A stretch of DNA of 34,173 nt. Origin: Oscillibacter sp. (GTDB taxonomy: Bacteria; Bacillota; Clostridia; Oscillospirales; Oscillospiraceae). This document shows positions 17,729 to 26,000 of this stretch, piece after piece. The stretch is from contig JAGBDS010000048.1 of the NCBI GenBank assembly GCA_017937405.1, positions 1 through 34,173 of the forward strand, in the 5' to 3' direction. Both the position numbers and the translations under genes were made by a program. Each line of letters starts with the position of its first letter. Positions within the stretch are counted from its first letter, which is position 1. Under the pieces are notes generated by a model. That model was not told where the DNA came from. It saw only the letters and a program-made list of their open reading frames with translations, and did not search any database.

Positions 17729-20700
17729 GCTGACCGCCCTGCTGCTGGCGGTATGGCTGCTGGTGGGCATTGCCCAGCCGACGGCCTGGGCCGACGGCAA
17801 TGAGATCACCATCTCCTCCGCCAAGGAGCTGGTGAACTTCTCCAAAAACTGCTCGCTGGACACCTGGTCCCAAGGCAAGACCGTCCGTCTGACGGCGGAC
17901 ATTGACCTGACCTCCGTGGACTTTGCCCCCATCCCCACCTTCGGCGGCACCTTCCTGGGTGACGGACACACCATCTCCGGCCTGCACATTGACAGCAGCG
18001 GCTCCAGGCTGGGCCTGTTCCGCTCTATCCAAAAGGGTGCGGTGGTGCAGGACCTCCATGTCTCCGGCACCGTGGCGCCCGACGGCAGCCGCACCTTTGT
18101 GGGCGGTATCGCCGGCGTCAACGCCGGTGCCATCCGAAACTGCTCCTTCCGGGGCATCGTCAAGGGCGACGAAGCCGTAGGCGGCATCGTAGGCCGGAAC
18201 GACGAAACGGGAGAAATTGCCGGCTGCACCGCTTCCGGCACTGTTCAGGGGCTGGACTGCACCGGCGGTATTGCAGGGCGGAACCTGGGCCTTCTGCTGA
18301 AATGCGAAAACACTGCCGGAGTGAACACCATGCAGCAGGACACCTCCCTGGACCTGGACGCCCTTAGCGGTGGATTGAACCAGCTCTCCGGCAATCAGCG
18401 GGAGGAGGCCGACGCCCTGCTGAACAGCCACACCGACACCGGCGGCGTGGCGGGCTATTCCGGCGGAGCCATCCAAAGCTGCGTCAACAACGGCGCTGTG
18501 GGCTATCCCCATGTGGGCTACAACGCGGGCGGCATCGCGGGCCGCCAGACCGGGTATCTGGCGGACTGCGTCAACAACGGCGCCATCCTGGGCCGGAAGG
18601 ATGTGGGTGGCATCGCCGGACAGGCGGAGCCTTACCTGGCCCTGGGCGCCGACAGCGACACCCTGACCCGGCTGCGGCGGGAGCTGGACACTCTGGACGA
18701 CCTGGTGCAGGCGGCTATTGACCACACCCAGAACAATGGAGATAACATCTCCGCCAAGCTGGAGCGCATCGGCCTCTCCACCGACGCCGCCCGGGACAGC
18801 TCCAAGCGCCTGCTGGACCACACCGCCGACTTTGTGGACGGCAACGTGGACGCGCTGAACTCCTTCAGCGCATCCGTCACCGCCGCGCTGGACGCGGTGG
18901 ACCCGGCGCTGGACGACCTGTCTGACGCCGCCGGATACTTGGACACCTTGGCGGATAAGCTGGAGGAGGCGCTGGATACTCTGTCCGACGCCGCCGCGCT
19001 GGGACAGTCCGCCATGAAGGACGCCAGACGCGCGGCAGCGGAGCTGGGCAAGGCGGCGGAGGACATGGAGGCCGCCATGGCAGCCCTGAAAAACGGTGTG
19101 AACACTCTGCGGAGCGCTGCCGTCTCCGGGGATGAAGCAGCAGCCCGGACCGCCCTCACGGACCTGTCCGGCGGCGCCAGCCGTCTGGGCGGCGCGCTGG
19201 AGCGGGCTGGGACGGCCCAAGCCGCCTTGCAAGCGGCGCTGAGGGACCTTGTTCCCGACGCCGGGGCGGATGACAGCCTAACAGAGGTGGGCGCCAGCCT
19301 GCGCGGCGCCGGAAGCGCGCTGGCGGAGGCCGCGTCCGCCCCCTCTCTGGAGTGGAACAGCGTGCGAAGCTCTCTCAGCGCTCTCAGCAGCGCGCTCCAG
19401 TCTTTAAAGAACGCCGCCGGACACCTGAAGTCCGCCGCCGACGCCTTCCAGCGGTCCATGGGCGAGCTGGAGGCCGGCACCGGCAAGCTGAGCGAAGCGC
19501 TGGAGCAACTGGCGGACGTGTCCGCCGTGGGCGGCTCCGTCAGCCGGAAGCTGGAGAGTGCCTTCTCCGCCATGAGCAAGGCCGTGGAGCGGCTGACAGA
19601 GGACGGTCCCCTGGGACTGTCCCCCCTTGGGCAGGAGGCCCGGGACGCCAGCGACGACCTGTATGCCTCCCTGTCGGACCTATCCAGCGGGATGAAGGAG
19701 CTGCGGACCACCGTGGACAGCGCCGGAGACACCCTGGCCGCCGACCTGCGGGCCGTCAGCCGTCAGATGAACAAGGTCCTGGACCTGGTGCTGGACGCCC
19801 TGACAGATATTCAGAACGGAACGGAGGCGGACCGGGAACTGATCGAGGACACCTCCGACGAGGATATTTCCGCCACCCGCCAGGGCAAGATCACCGGCTG
19901 CCGCAACACCGGCGCCGTGGGGGGCGACCGCAACGTGGGCGGCGCCGTGGGCGCCATGGCCATCGAATACGATCTGGACCCGGAGGACGACGTGGAGCGG
20001 TTCTCCCTGGGCACCACCTACGAGACGAAAGCAGTCCTGCAGGACTGCTTGAACCGGGGCACCGTCACCGCCAAAAAGGACTGCGCCGGAGGACTGGCGG
20101 GCCGCATGGACCTGGGCACCGCCCTGGAGTGCCAGAACTACGGCAGCGTCACCAGCACCAGCGGCGACTATGTGGGCGGCGTTGTGGGATATGCTGACGC
20201 CACCGTCCGGGACAGCTATGCCAAATGCGTCCTCTCCGGGGCCAGCTACATCGGCGGCATCGCCGGGTGGGCCGACCGCCTGCGGAACTGCGCCGCCATC
20301 GTCACCGTGGACGAGGGGACCGAGTGCGTGGGCGCCATCGCCGGAGACGCGGATCTTGAAAAGGGCGAGCTGACAGGCAACCGCTTTGTGGACACCGGCA
20401 CAGCCGGCATCGACGGCGTCAGCTATGCCGGCATCGCGGAGCCGGTGGATTTTGAGGCCCTGCGGGCAGTGGCGGGCATCCCCACGGAGTTCGTCTCCTT
20501 CACCCTGACCCTGATGGCGGAGGACGAGACCGTGGCGGCCATCCCCTTCTACTACGGCGAGGACCTGAGTCTTGTGAAGCTGCCGGAGGTCCCGGAACGG
20601 GAAGACGGTTACGGCGTCTGGCCGGAGTTCGACACCTCCGGGCTGAACTCCGACATCACTCTGGAGGCTGTCTACACCCCCTGGGTGACGCTGGTGGCCA

Positions 20701-21152
20701 GCAAGGCCGCCGAGGGCAATCTGGCCCTGGCGCTGGCGGAGGGCCGCTTCACGGAGGACGCCGGGCTGGAGGTGGCGAACAGCTCCCAGACGCCGCCCGG
20801 CAGCGGCAGCGCTGAGGACGCCACGGATGTATGGACCCTGACCCTTACCGGAACCGATGTGGCGGAGGGCGCCGAAGTCCCCATCCGCCTGCTGAACCGG
20901 GGCGGCGGCAAGGCTTCCGTCTGGCAGCTGGTGGACGGCCAGTGGCACCCCGTGGACGCCGCCGCCAACGGCCACTACCTGCTGCTGACCATGGCGGGCA
21001 CCACCGCCACCTTCTGCATCCGCTCCGCCCAGCGCGGCCCGTGGCTGCTGGCAGTACTGCTGGCGGCTGCGCTGTTGATGCTGCTGGCAGTGGTCCTGCT
21101 GGTGATCCGGCGCCAGAAAAAGAAAAAGGCCACCAAAAAGGCGGCAAAATAA
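17718..21152 (+). CDS. Large membrane-anchored surface protein with GLUG repeats and long helical segment
   Basis: Predicted 1144-residue exported protein. A signal peptide (cleavage likely after AWA, residue 25) is followed by GLUG-type beta repeats with GGIAGVNAGAI, VGGIVGRN and TGGIAGRN, up to about residue 305. Then comes a helical, Ala/Leu/Asp-rich segment of about 400 residues (308-718) with heptad-like spacing. A second GLUG block follows (about 720-905), then a module resembling InlB-type repeats (YYGEDLSLVKLP, about 925-985). A C-terminal membrane helix (about 1108-1130) and a Lys-rich tail end the protein. ATG 17718 is preferred over 17712 because AGGAGG is then nine bases away. It overlaps the MMPL gene by 11 bases, implying coupled translation and a shared job at the cell surface. 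The function is not known. Confidence 0.82.
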   Translation: MKHKLTALLLAVWLLVGIAQPTAWADGNEITISSAKELVNFSKNCSLDTWSQGKTVRLTADIDLTSVDFAPIPTFGGTFLGDGHTISGLHIDSSGSRLGLFRSIQKGAVVQDLHVSGTVAPDGSRTFVGGIAGVNAGAIRNCSFRGIVKGDEAVGGIVGRNDETGEIAGCTASGTVQGLDCTGGIAGRNLGLLLKCENTAGVNTMQQDTSLDLDALSGGLNQLSGNQREEADALLNSHTDTGGVAGYSGGAIQSCVNNGAVGYPHVGYNAGGIAGRQTGYLADCVNNGAILGRKDVGGIAGQAEPYLALGADSDTLTRLRRELDTLDDLVQAAIDHTQNNGDNISAKLERIGLSTDAARDSSKRLLDHTADFVDGNVDALNSFSASVTAALDAVDPALDDLSDAAGYLDTLADKLEEALDTLSDAAALGQSAMKDARRAAAELGKAAEDMEAAMAALKNGVNTLRSAAVSGDEAAARTALTDLSGGASRLGGALERAGTAQAALQAALRDLVPDAGADDSLTEVGASLRGAGSALAEAASAPSLEWNSVRSSLSALSSALQSLKNAAGHLKSAADAFQRSMGELEAGTGKLSEALEQLADVSAVGGSVSRKLESAFSAMSKAVERLTEDGPLGLSPLGQEARDASDDLYASLSDLSSGMKELRTTVDSAGDTLAADLRAVSRQMNKVLDLVLDALTDIQNGTEADRELIEDTSDEDISATRQGKITGCRNTGAVGGDRNVGGAVGAMAIEYDLDPEDDVERFSLGTTYETKAVLQDCLNRGTVTAKKDCAGGLAGRMDLGTALECQNYGSVTSTSGDYVGGVVGYADATVRDSYAKCVLSGASYIGGIAGWADRLRNCAAIVTVDEGTECVGAIAGDADLEKGELTGNRFVDTGTAGIDGVSYAGIAEPVDFEALRAVAGIPTEFVSFTLTLMAEDETVAAIPFYYGEDLSLVKLPEVPEREDGYGVWPEFDTSGLNSDITLEAVYTPWVTLVASKAAEGNLALALAEGRFTEDAGLEVANSSQTPPGSGSAEDATDVWTLTLTGTDVAEGAEVPIRLLNRGGGKASVWQLVDGQWHPVDAAANGHYLLLTMAGTTATFCIRSAQRGPWLLAVLLAAALLMLLAVVLLVIRRQKKKKATKKAAK

Positions 21153-21157
21153 AAGGG

Positions 21158-21183
21158 ACCCGCACAGTTTCGGCTGTGCGGGT
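21158..21183. terminator. Bidirectional terminator between the GLUG gene and the GT4 gene
   Basis: A perfect 10-bp stem ACCCGCACAG with its complement (loop TTTCGG) lies between convergent stop codons. The plus tail is TTCTCTT and the minus tail CCCTTTTATTTT, so it can serve both genes. Confidence 0.85.
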
Positions 21184-21188
21184 TTCTC

Positions 21189-22232
21189 TTATGCCTTTGC
21201 GCGGCGCCGGGGCATGGACGCCGGCAGCGGCGGCAGGATACGCTCCCTTCGGTAAATATCCTTTAACCGTTCCCCCACGGCCTCCAGGCTCCGCTCCTCC
21301 GCCGCCTGCCGTCCGGCGGCGGTGAGGTCTGGGAGGTCTCCGGCCAGCAAAGCCATTACGATTCGTTGAAATTCGTCTGTATTCGACGCTTTGTATACAG
21401 TTTTTCCGTGTTCCAGCCACCCGTCATACACCGGGATGTCCCGCAGGACCGTGGGGATGCCGCAGGCCAGGGCCTCCAGCACCACGATGCCCTCCGTCTC
21501 TTCATGGCTGAGAAAGGCGAATACATCCGCCCCCTGGTAGGCCTCCCGCAGCCGCTCCCGGTCCACAAAGCCGGGGAACAGCACGTTGGGCGGCGCGTTT
21601 CGGATGGCCCGGCTGATCTCCGCCGGAATGAGCCGGGGGTCCGTCCAGCCAAACCAGAGGAAACGGATATCCGGCATTTTTCGGGCCAGTTCCAAAAACT
21701 CCGGCAGGCCCTTCCGGGCGATGGTATGGCCCACGGAGATGACCGCTTGTTCCTCCGCTTTCAGGCCGTAACGGCGGCGGAAAGCGTCTTTCGCGGCAGG
21801 ATCGGGATGGAAAAAGTCCGTGTCCACGCCGTTGGACAGGCTGTACACCGGCTTGCGCAGGCCGTAGCCCGCCAGCAAGCGGCGGGAATAGGGCGTGGGC
21901 GTCAGCACCACGTCTCCCAGGCCATAGCAGAAGGTGAGCCAGCAGCGGAACAGGGGCGCCAGCAGGTCGCTGCCACGGAAGGAGCGGCGGAAGTCCTCCA
22001 TGGTGGAGTGGCCGTACCACACCACCTTTCGTCCCCGGAGGCGGGCCAGCAGGGCCGTCACCACGGAGTCCGGCAGGACGGTATTGATATGGACAGCGTT
22101 GGTGTCCGGCATAAAGCGGTCAGTGACAGTCAGCCCACACCGGGTAAGACATGCCTCCTGATGGTGGATGGCCTGTCCCACGCCGCTGCGGCCCACCAGC
22201 TTTTCGCCGCCGCGATAGAGGTAGATCGACAT
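21189..22232 (-). CDS. GT4-family glycosyltransferase
   Basis: Predicted 347-residue retaining glycosyltransferase with two Rossmann-like domains (GT-B fold). The C-terminal domain has ISVGHTIARKGLPEFLELA and the E-x7-E motif in EETEGIVVLEALACGIP, which binds the sugar nucleotide. The start at 22232 (MSIYLYRGGEKL) is chosen because AAGGAG lies just upstream; an in-frame codon at 22277 has no such site. It is the last gene of a three-gene unit with a TVP38/TMEM64 membrane protein and another GT4 enzyme, 22 bases after the former. Context suggests the second sugar addition of a glycolipid such as diglycosyl-diacylglycerol, the membrane anchor of lipoteichoic acids in many Firmicutes. That role is inferred; the acceptor is not proven. 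Confidence 0.85.
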   Translation of the reverse strand: MSIYLYRGGEKLVGRSGVGQAIHHQEACLTRCGLTVTDRFMPDTNAVHINTVLPDSVVTALLARLRGRKVVWYGHSTMEDFRRSFRGSDLLAPLFRCWLTFCYGLGDVVLTPTPYSRRLLAGYGLRKPVYSLSNGVDTDFFHPDPAAKDAFRRRYGLKAEEQAVISVGHTIARKGLPEFLELARKMPDIRFLWFGWTDPRLIPAEISRAIRNAPPNVLFPGFVDRERLREAYQGADVFAFLSHEETEGIVVLEALACGIPTVLRDIPVYDGWLEHGKTVYKASNTDEFQRIVMALLAGDLPDLTAAGRQAAEERSLEAVGERLKDIYRRERILPPLPASMPRRRAKA

Positions 22233-22254
22233 GGTATTCTCCTTTACGCGCCCG

Positions 22255-22839
22255 TCATACCAGGGCGTTCCAAACAAGGGTCAGTCCCAGACTGTACAGA
22301 GCGATGGCGAAGGGCTTGCACAGCAGGATGATGGCGGTGTACCGCCCCCAGCTAATCTCTGTGGTGCCCGCCAGATAACACAGGAAGTCGTCCGGCGCCA
22401 CCGGCAGGAAGATGGCCAGGGCAAACAGGCGGGCGAAACGGTCCTTTTCCTCCGTCCAGCGGCTGTACCGGGCGATGGTCTTTTCCGAAAACAGCAGGCT
22501 CAGCAGGGGCTTGCCGCAGTTCCGGGCCACGGCAAAGGCCAGCAGGGAGCCGACGCAGATGCCAATGTAGTTATACACGAAGCCCCAAACCGGGCCGAAC
22601 AGCAGCACTCCCGCAAGGCATCCCAGCCCGCCGGGGAGGATGGGCACCACCACTTGTACCGCCTGGAAGACGGTGAACAGCAGGGCGCCCGCCATACCGC
22701 AGCTCGCCACCAATGCCTGCAGCCGCTCCTGGGAGGTCAGCACCCCCGTCTGCCAGCCCCACAGGGCCACCAACAGGCACAGGGCAAAGCCTGTCAAGGA
22801 GACAGCCTGTAAAGCCGTTTTCTCCACGGGCCGGGTCAT
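22255..22839 (-). CDS. TVP38/TMEM64 (SNARE-associated/DedA-like) membrane protein
   Basis: Predicted 194-residue integral membrane protein. After an N-terminal helix comes the VVVPILPGGLGCLAGVLLFG block, then GFVYNYIGICVGSLLAFAVAR and the family stretch RLFALAIFLPVAPDDFLCYLAGTT. The re-entrant-loop prolines and the P-x-x-PDD core are features of the VTT/SNARE-associated domain shared with DedA proteins. Members help move or balance lipids between leaflets (family knowledge), which suits its place between two lipid-type glycosyltransferases. Its ATG overlaps the upstream stop codon in an ATGA arrangement, so translation is coupled. Confidence 0.9.
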   Translation of the reverse strand: MTRPVEKTALQAVSLTGFALCLLVALWGWQTGVLTSQERLQALVASCGMAGALLFTVFQAVQVVVPILPGGLGCLAGVLLFGPVWGFVYNYIGICVGSLLAFAVARNCGKPLLSLLFSEKTIARYSRWTEEKDRFARLFALAIFLPVAPDDFLCYLAGTTEISWGRYTAIILLCKPFAIALYSLGLTLVWNALV

Positions 22840-24014
22840 GCGCCGACCTCCTCTGTCCCGGTTCCCCGGCGGGCGATCTGGAGGCGGTAGATGGTCTCCG
22901 CCCGCTCCGCGAACCGCTGGAGGGAAAACTCCCCGGCACTCCGCCGGGCCAGCTCCCGCATCTTGTCATGGTGGTGGGGTTGGGACTGGAACAGGGCCAG
23001 CTTCCGCCGGAACTCGTCATCATCCCGGTAGGTCCAGCCGTTCTCCCCCTCCCGGATGACGCCCTCCAGGCAGGGGTCCGTCCGGCACAGGGCCGGGACG
23101 CCCGCCGCCAAAGCCTCCACATAGGTCAGGCCCTGGGTCTCGCTGGTGGAGGCGCTGACAAACAGATCGCCCATCTGATACCAGTCGGCCACCTGCTCCG
23201 CCGGGACCATGCCCGCGAACACCACCTGCGGGGCTTCCAGACCCAATCCGGCGGCAGCTCCTTCCAGCCGGATACGGTCGGGGCCGTCTCCTACCAGCAG
23301 CAGCGTCACAGGCACGTCTCCCATCTCCGCCCGGAGGCGCAGCAGCTCGTCGAGATTCTTCTCCTCTGCCAGACGGCCCACGGACACCAGCACCAGATTC
23401 TCCGCAGGGATGTTCAGGCTGGCCCGCAGCACCGCCATCCGCCAGGGGTCCGGCTCCCGCTGGAAGCGGCTCAGGTCGATGCCGGAGGGCACCACGAACA
23501 CGGGCTGCTCCACGCCGTAGTTCTGGAGCAGCAGACGCACCTTCCCCGTGGGGACGATGACGCAGTCCGTCTGGGCGGCCGCCCACCGGGAGAACACCGC
23601 CACCGCCTTTTTCCCGAAGCGGACGCTGGGGGAGAAATAGTGGGTGTAGTCCTCATACACCGTGTGATAGGTATGGACCAGGGGGATGTTCAGCTCCTCC
23701 GCGATGCGGCGGGCCAGGAAAAAGGTGGAGAACTCGCACTGGGAATGGACCACGTCGGGGTGCCATTCCACCAGCTCCCGGATGTACTTCCCGCCCAGGG
23801 CCGTCCGCAGCCGGGCGCCGGGGTAGATCAATCCCGCCGCCACGGAGCCAATATATGTCACGCCGTCCTGCTCCCAGGACCGGGTGGTCTGGGACAATGT
23901 CAGCACCCGCACCTCATGGCCCCGCTCCTCCAGGCCCCGGCGCAGATTTTTCACCGAGGTCACCACGCCGTTGACGGCGGGGCTGTACCAATCGGAGGTT
24001 ATCAGAATTTTCAT
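22836..24014 (-). CDS. GT4 glycosyltransferase, diacylglycerol 3-glucosyltransferase-like
   Basis: Predicted 392-residue GT-B enzyme that most likely adds glucose from UDP-glucose to diacylglycerol at the inner face of the membrane. The N terminus ITSDWYSPAVNGVVTSVKNL is the glycine-containing acceptor-side loop of this group. VVHSQCEFSTFFLARRIA and IPLVHTYHTVYEDYTHYF match the monoglucosyl-diacylglycerol synthase (alMGS/LafA-like) subgroup. The C-terminal domain has VSVGRLAEEKNLDELL and the E-x7-E motif in SETQGLTYVEALAAGVP. ATG 24014 is preceded by TGAGGTG. It is the first gene of the three-gene unit and has a good promoter at 24117-24145 overlapped by a dyad. Subgroup assignment rests on remembered motifs. 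Confidence 0.85.
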   Translation of the reverse strand: MKILITSDWYSPAVNGVVTSVKNLRRGLEERGHEVRVLTLSQTTRSWEQDGVTYIGSVAAGLIYPGARLRTALGGKYIRELVEWHPDVVHSQCEFSTFFLARRIAEELNIPLVHTYHTVYEDYTHYFSPSVRFGKKAVAVFSRWAAAQTDCVIVPTGKVRLLLQNYGVEQPVFVVPSGIDLSRFQREPDPWRMAVLRASLNIPAENLVLVSVGRLAEEKNLDELLRLRAEMGDVPVTLLLVGDGPDRIRLEGAAAGLGLEAPQVVFAGMVPAEQVADWYQMGDLFVSASTSETQGLTYVEALAAGVPALCRTDPCLEGVIREGENGWTYRDDDEFRRKLALFQSQPHHHDKMRELARRSAGEFSLQRFAERAETIYRLQIARRGTGTEEVGA

Positions 24015-24098
24015 GGTTGCACCTCATTTTCATCGCTGTATATCTTCTATACGATGCGGCGGCCGTTTTTTCTTCACCGCCGCCTGTTTTTGTGTCAT

Positions 24099-24127
24099 TG
24101 TACTAGCGTATTAGTAATAGTAGTACA
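24099..24127. promoter_or_regulatory. Nested dyad at the glycolipid operon promoter (operator candidate)
   Basis: TGTACTA (24099-24105) and TAGTACA (24121-24127) are perfect inverted arms around 15 bases. Inside lies a second perfect palindrome, TATTA-G-TAATA (24109-24119). The dyads cover the -10 (24117-24122) and the expected start point, where a repressor would block transcription. Confidence 0.6.
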
Positions 24128-24145
24128 GTGGGCACAATTTGTCAA
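24117..24145 (-). promoter_or_regulatory. Promoter of the GT4-TVP38-GT4 operon
   Basis: On the minus strand, perfect -35 TTGACA (24140-24145), 17 bp, and -10 TACTAT (24117-24122). It lies about 100 bases before the first glycosyltransferase start. Confidence 0.7.
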
Positions 24146-24157
24146 TAGGGGAAAATA

Positions 24158-24187
24158 AAGGAAGGAGCGCCTCGGCGCTCCTTCCTT
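24158..24187 (-). terminator. Terminator of the sigma/anti-sigma operon
   Basis: A perfect 13-bp stem (24158-24170 with 24175-24187, loop CTCG) begins eight bases after the anti-sigma stop and is followed on the minus strand by TATTTT. Confidence 0.88.
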
Positions 24188-24194
24188 GCTGGGC

Positions 24195-25037
24195 TCAGTT
24201 TTCACTTAAAACAGCGTCATCCTCCGTCTCCACCGCTTCTCCGCCGGAGATGAATTCCAGTCCAGTGGACTTTACGAAGGCCTCCGCCGCGGTGGGGTCG
24301 GCCTTGCCCGCATCCAGTGGCAGGGTGAACAGGGCACCGGTAACGTCCTCCGCCAGGGAGATGGCGCCGTCCTCCGCCGTGGGGAACTGGGCGGGAGAGG
24401 GAACGAACCCTTCATAGATGGCAAAGTACACCGTATGGTCGGCGAATATCTCCAGGTTCTGGGTGTCAAAGAGGTAGTAGGCCACGCCGTCCTCCACAAA
24501 GGACTGGCAGGTGGCGCCCAGGGTCCAGCCGTTCACCGCGCTGACGTGATACCCGGCCACCAGCGGGGAATAACTCAGCTCCGGCTGCTCCGCCAGAGGT
24601 GTGCCGTCGGTTCTGGCTACCGTAAACACGGCATAGGTGCGGTCGCGGACGGTCTCGCCATTGTATTCGGCAGGCAGGGCGGACAGGTCCTCCCCGGATA
24701 CCATACCCAGCAGGGTAAAGGTATAGTCTCCGCTGGCGGCGGTCTCATTCAGGACCACCACGTCATCACTTTGGAATGCGGCGGCCAGGGGCGCGTCCTC
24801 CAGCCGCTCCGCTACGTCGGCGGGGGTCAGAAACAGCACGGCGGACACGGACACCGCCAGCAGGGCCACGGCGGCGGCCGCCAAAACCGCCAGTTTTTTA
24901 GGTTTAGAAAAGTTCATGTTTTGCGTCTCCTTTTCAGTTTCCCGGAGGCGGGCCCACAGCAGCGCTTCGGTGCGCGCCTGGAGATCCGGGGAAAAGGGGA
25001 TCTGGTCAAAGGCAGCTTTGTATTTCTCTCGGTTCAT
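24195..25037 (-). CDS. Putative membrane-bound anti-sigma factor
   Basis: Predicted 280-residue single-pass protein. About 46 cytoplasmic residues (with helical ALLWARLRETEKET) precede one membrane segment (KLAVLAAAAVALLAVSVSAV, about 47-70). An outside domain of roughly 200 residues follows, rich in Ala, Glu and Thr, with a beta-type pattern and no zinc-binding HxxxCxxC motif. The gene starts inside the stop codon of the ECF sigma gene (ATGA overlap). This pairing and topology are the main evidence for an anti-sigma role, in which the outer domain would sense a signal and the inner part hold the sigma factor. The sensory domain resembles DUF4179-like partners of ECF factors but I cannot assign it firmly. 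Confidence 0.75.
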   Translation of the reverse strand: MNREKYKAAFDQIPFSPDLQARTEALLWARLRETEKETQNMNFSKPKKLAVLAAAAVALLAVSVSAVLFLTPADVAERLEDAPLAAAFQSDDVVVLNETAASGDYTFTLLGMVSGEDLSALPAEYNGETVRDRTYAVFTVARTDGTPLAEQPELSYSPLVAGYHVSAVNGWTLGATCQSFVEDGVAYYLFDTQNLEIFADHTVYFAIYEGFVPSPAQFPTAEDGAISLAEDVTGALFTLPLDAGKADPTAAEAFVKSTGLEFISGGEAVETEDDAVLSEN

Positions 25038-25513
25038 GCGTCATCCTCCTTCAGCAGCCGCCGCAGCCGCTCCCGGCCGTGGGCCAGGCGGGTGCCCACC
25101 GTGGGGGTGGGGACGCCCAGCAGCTTTGCGATCTCTTTGATGGAATAGCCCTCATAATAATAGAGGTGGATGACCGCGCTGTACGGCTCCGGCAGGGCAC
25201 GGACGACGGTGAGCAGCGCGCTCCCCTCCGACGGTACCGCGGCCTGAGCCGCTTCCTCCAACGGGACGTTCCTCCGTGCGGCGGAACGGCGGAGGTCGCT
25301 GGCGCGGTGAAGGGTGCTTCGGATCAGCCATGCCTTTTCGTGCTCACTATCCCGGAATGATGGCCGGGCGGTGAGCAGCTTCAAAAACACCTCCTGGACA
25401 ACGTCCTCCGCGTCGGCGGGGTCATCCAGACGGGTGCAGGCCAGCCGCAGCAGCATAGGGCTGTATGTCTCCACGATACGGCTGATGGTCTCATCGCTAG
25501 CAAATGAAGCCAT
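25034..25513 (-). CDS. ECF-type RNA polymerase sigma factor
   Basis: Predicted 159-residue group IV sigma factor. Region 2 is seen in LLRLACTRLDDPADAEDVVQEVFLKLL, containing the DAEDVVQEVF core used for core polymerase binding and -10 melting. Region 4 follows in LPEPYSAVIHLYYYEGYSIKEIAKLLG and TVGTRLAHGRERLR, the -35-binding helix-turn-helix. The start at 25513 (MASFASDE) has GGGAG about eight bases upstream; a GTG at 25540 lacks a site. The gap to the lspA-like stop upstream is only 70 bases and is mostly a terminator hairpin. There is little room for a normal promoter, so readthrough or a very compact self-recognised promoter is likely. Confidence 0.93.
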   Translation of the reverse strand: MASFASDETISRIVETYSPMLLRLACTRLDDPADAEDVVQEVFLKLLTARPSFRDSEHEKAWLIRSTLHRASDLRRSAARRNVPLEEAAQAAVPSEGSALLTVVRALPEPYSAVIHLYYYEGYSIKEIAKLLGVPTPTVGTRLAHGRERLRRLLKEDDA

Positions 25514-25541
25514 GTTCCTCACTCCCTTCACCCTAAACACG

Positions 25542-25578
25542 AACCAGCCGGGCGGTATTTTTCACCGCCCGGCTGGTT
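25542..25578 (-). terminator. Hairpin after the lspA-like gene
   Basis: A perfect 15-bp stem (25542-25556 with 25564-25578, loop ATTTTTC) lies just beyond the lspA-like stop codon. The minus-strand tail is CGTGTTT, so termination may be incomplete and allow expression of the sigma factor gene. Confidence 0.75.
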
Positions 25579-25583
25579 TTGCA

Positions 25584-26000
25584 TTATCTTTTCTTCTTCC
25601 GCAGAGACAGGCACAGCCCGCCCAGTAGAATGGCGAAATCCGCCAGGTTGAAGATGTACTGCTTGATTCGTCCCGGCGCCTTGGGGAACTGGACGTAATC
25701 GTAGACCTTTCCCTGCCGCAGCCGCTCCAGCAGGTTGCTGATGCCGCCGCCCAAAATCAGGCCCACGCCCACAGGCGAGCGCTTCCGCTGGGTCCACAGG
25801 GCGCCCAGCGCCGCGAAGGACGCGGCCACCACCATGTCGAAGCGGATGCCCAGTCCAAAGGCCGCGCCCTCGTTCCAGAGGGCGCGCAGCTTCACCCGGC
25901 CTCCGGCGTATTCGCTGTCCCGGCGGCTGGTCCTGTTCAGATACCAACGGGCGGCAGTGCATCCACCTAGGGTCGTCAGTGCGGTCAATACCGTCAGCAT
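25584..26000 (-). CDS. Signal peptidase II-like protein (LspA family)
   Basis: Predicted 138-residue membrane protein of the LspA family, aspartic proteases that cut prolipoprotein signal peptides in the membrane. Conserved elements are NEGAAFG (43-49), the GGGISNLLERLRQGKVYDY block (84-102) and FNLADFAIL (117-125). The two catalytic aspartates correspond to Asp101 and Asp121 and are both present. The usual N-L-x-D-R motif reads NLLER, a conservative Asp-to-Glu change. It is a little shorter than the usual 150-170 residues. The start overlaps the end of the GTPase-NYN fusion gene by seven bases, so the pair is translationally coupled, an unusual partnership. It could be the main LspA or a paralogue. 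Confidence 0.85.
   Translation of the reverse strand: MLTVLTALTTLGGCTAARWYLNRTSRRDSEYAGGRVKLRALWNEGAAFGLGIRFDMVVAASFAALGALWTQRKRSPVGVGLILGGGISNLLERLRQGKVYDYVQFPKAPGRIKQYIFNLADFAILLGGLCLSLRKKKR

Noticed and set aside
17631-20975. Long minus-strand frames opposite the MMPL/GLUG genes
   Set aside because: Compositionally odd and without motifs; the plus-strand genes have signal peptide, repeats and good start sites.
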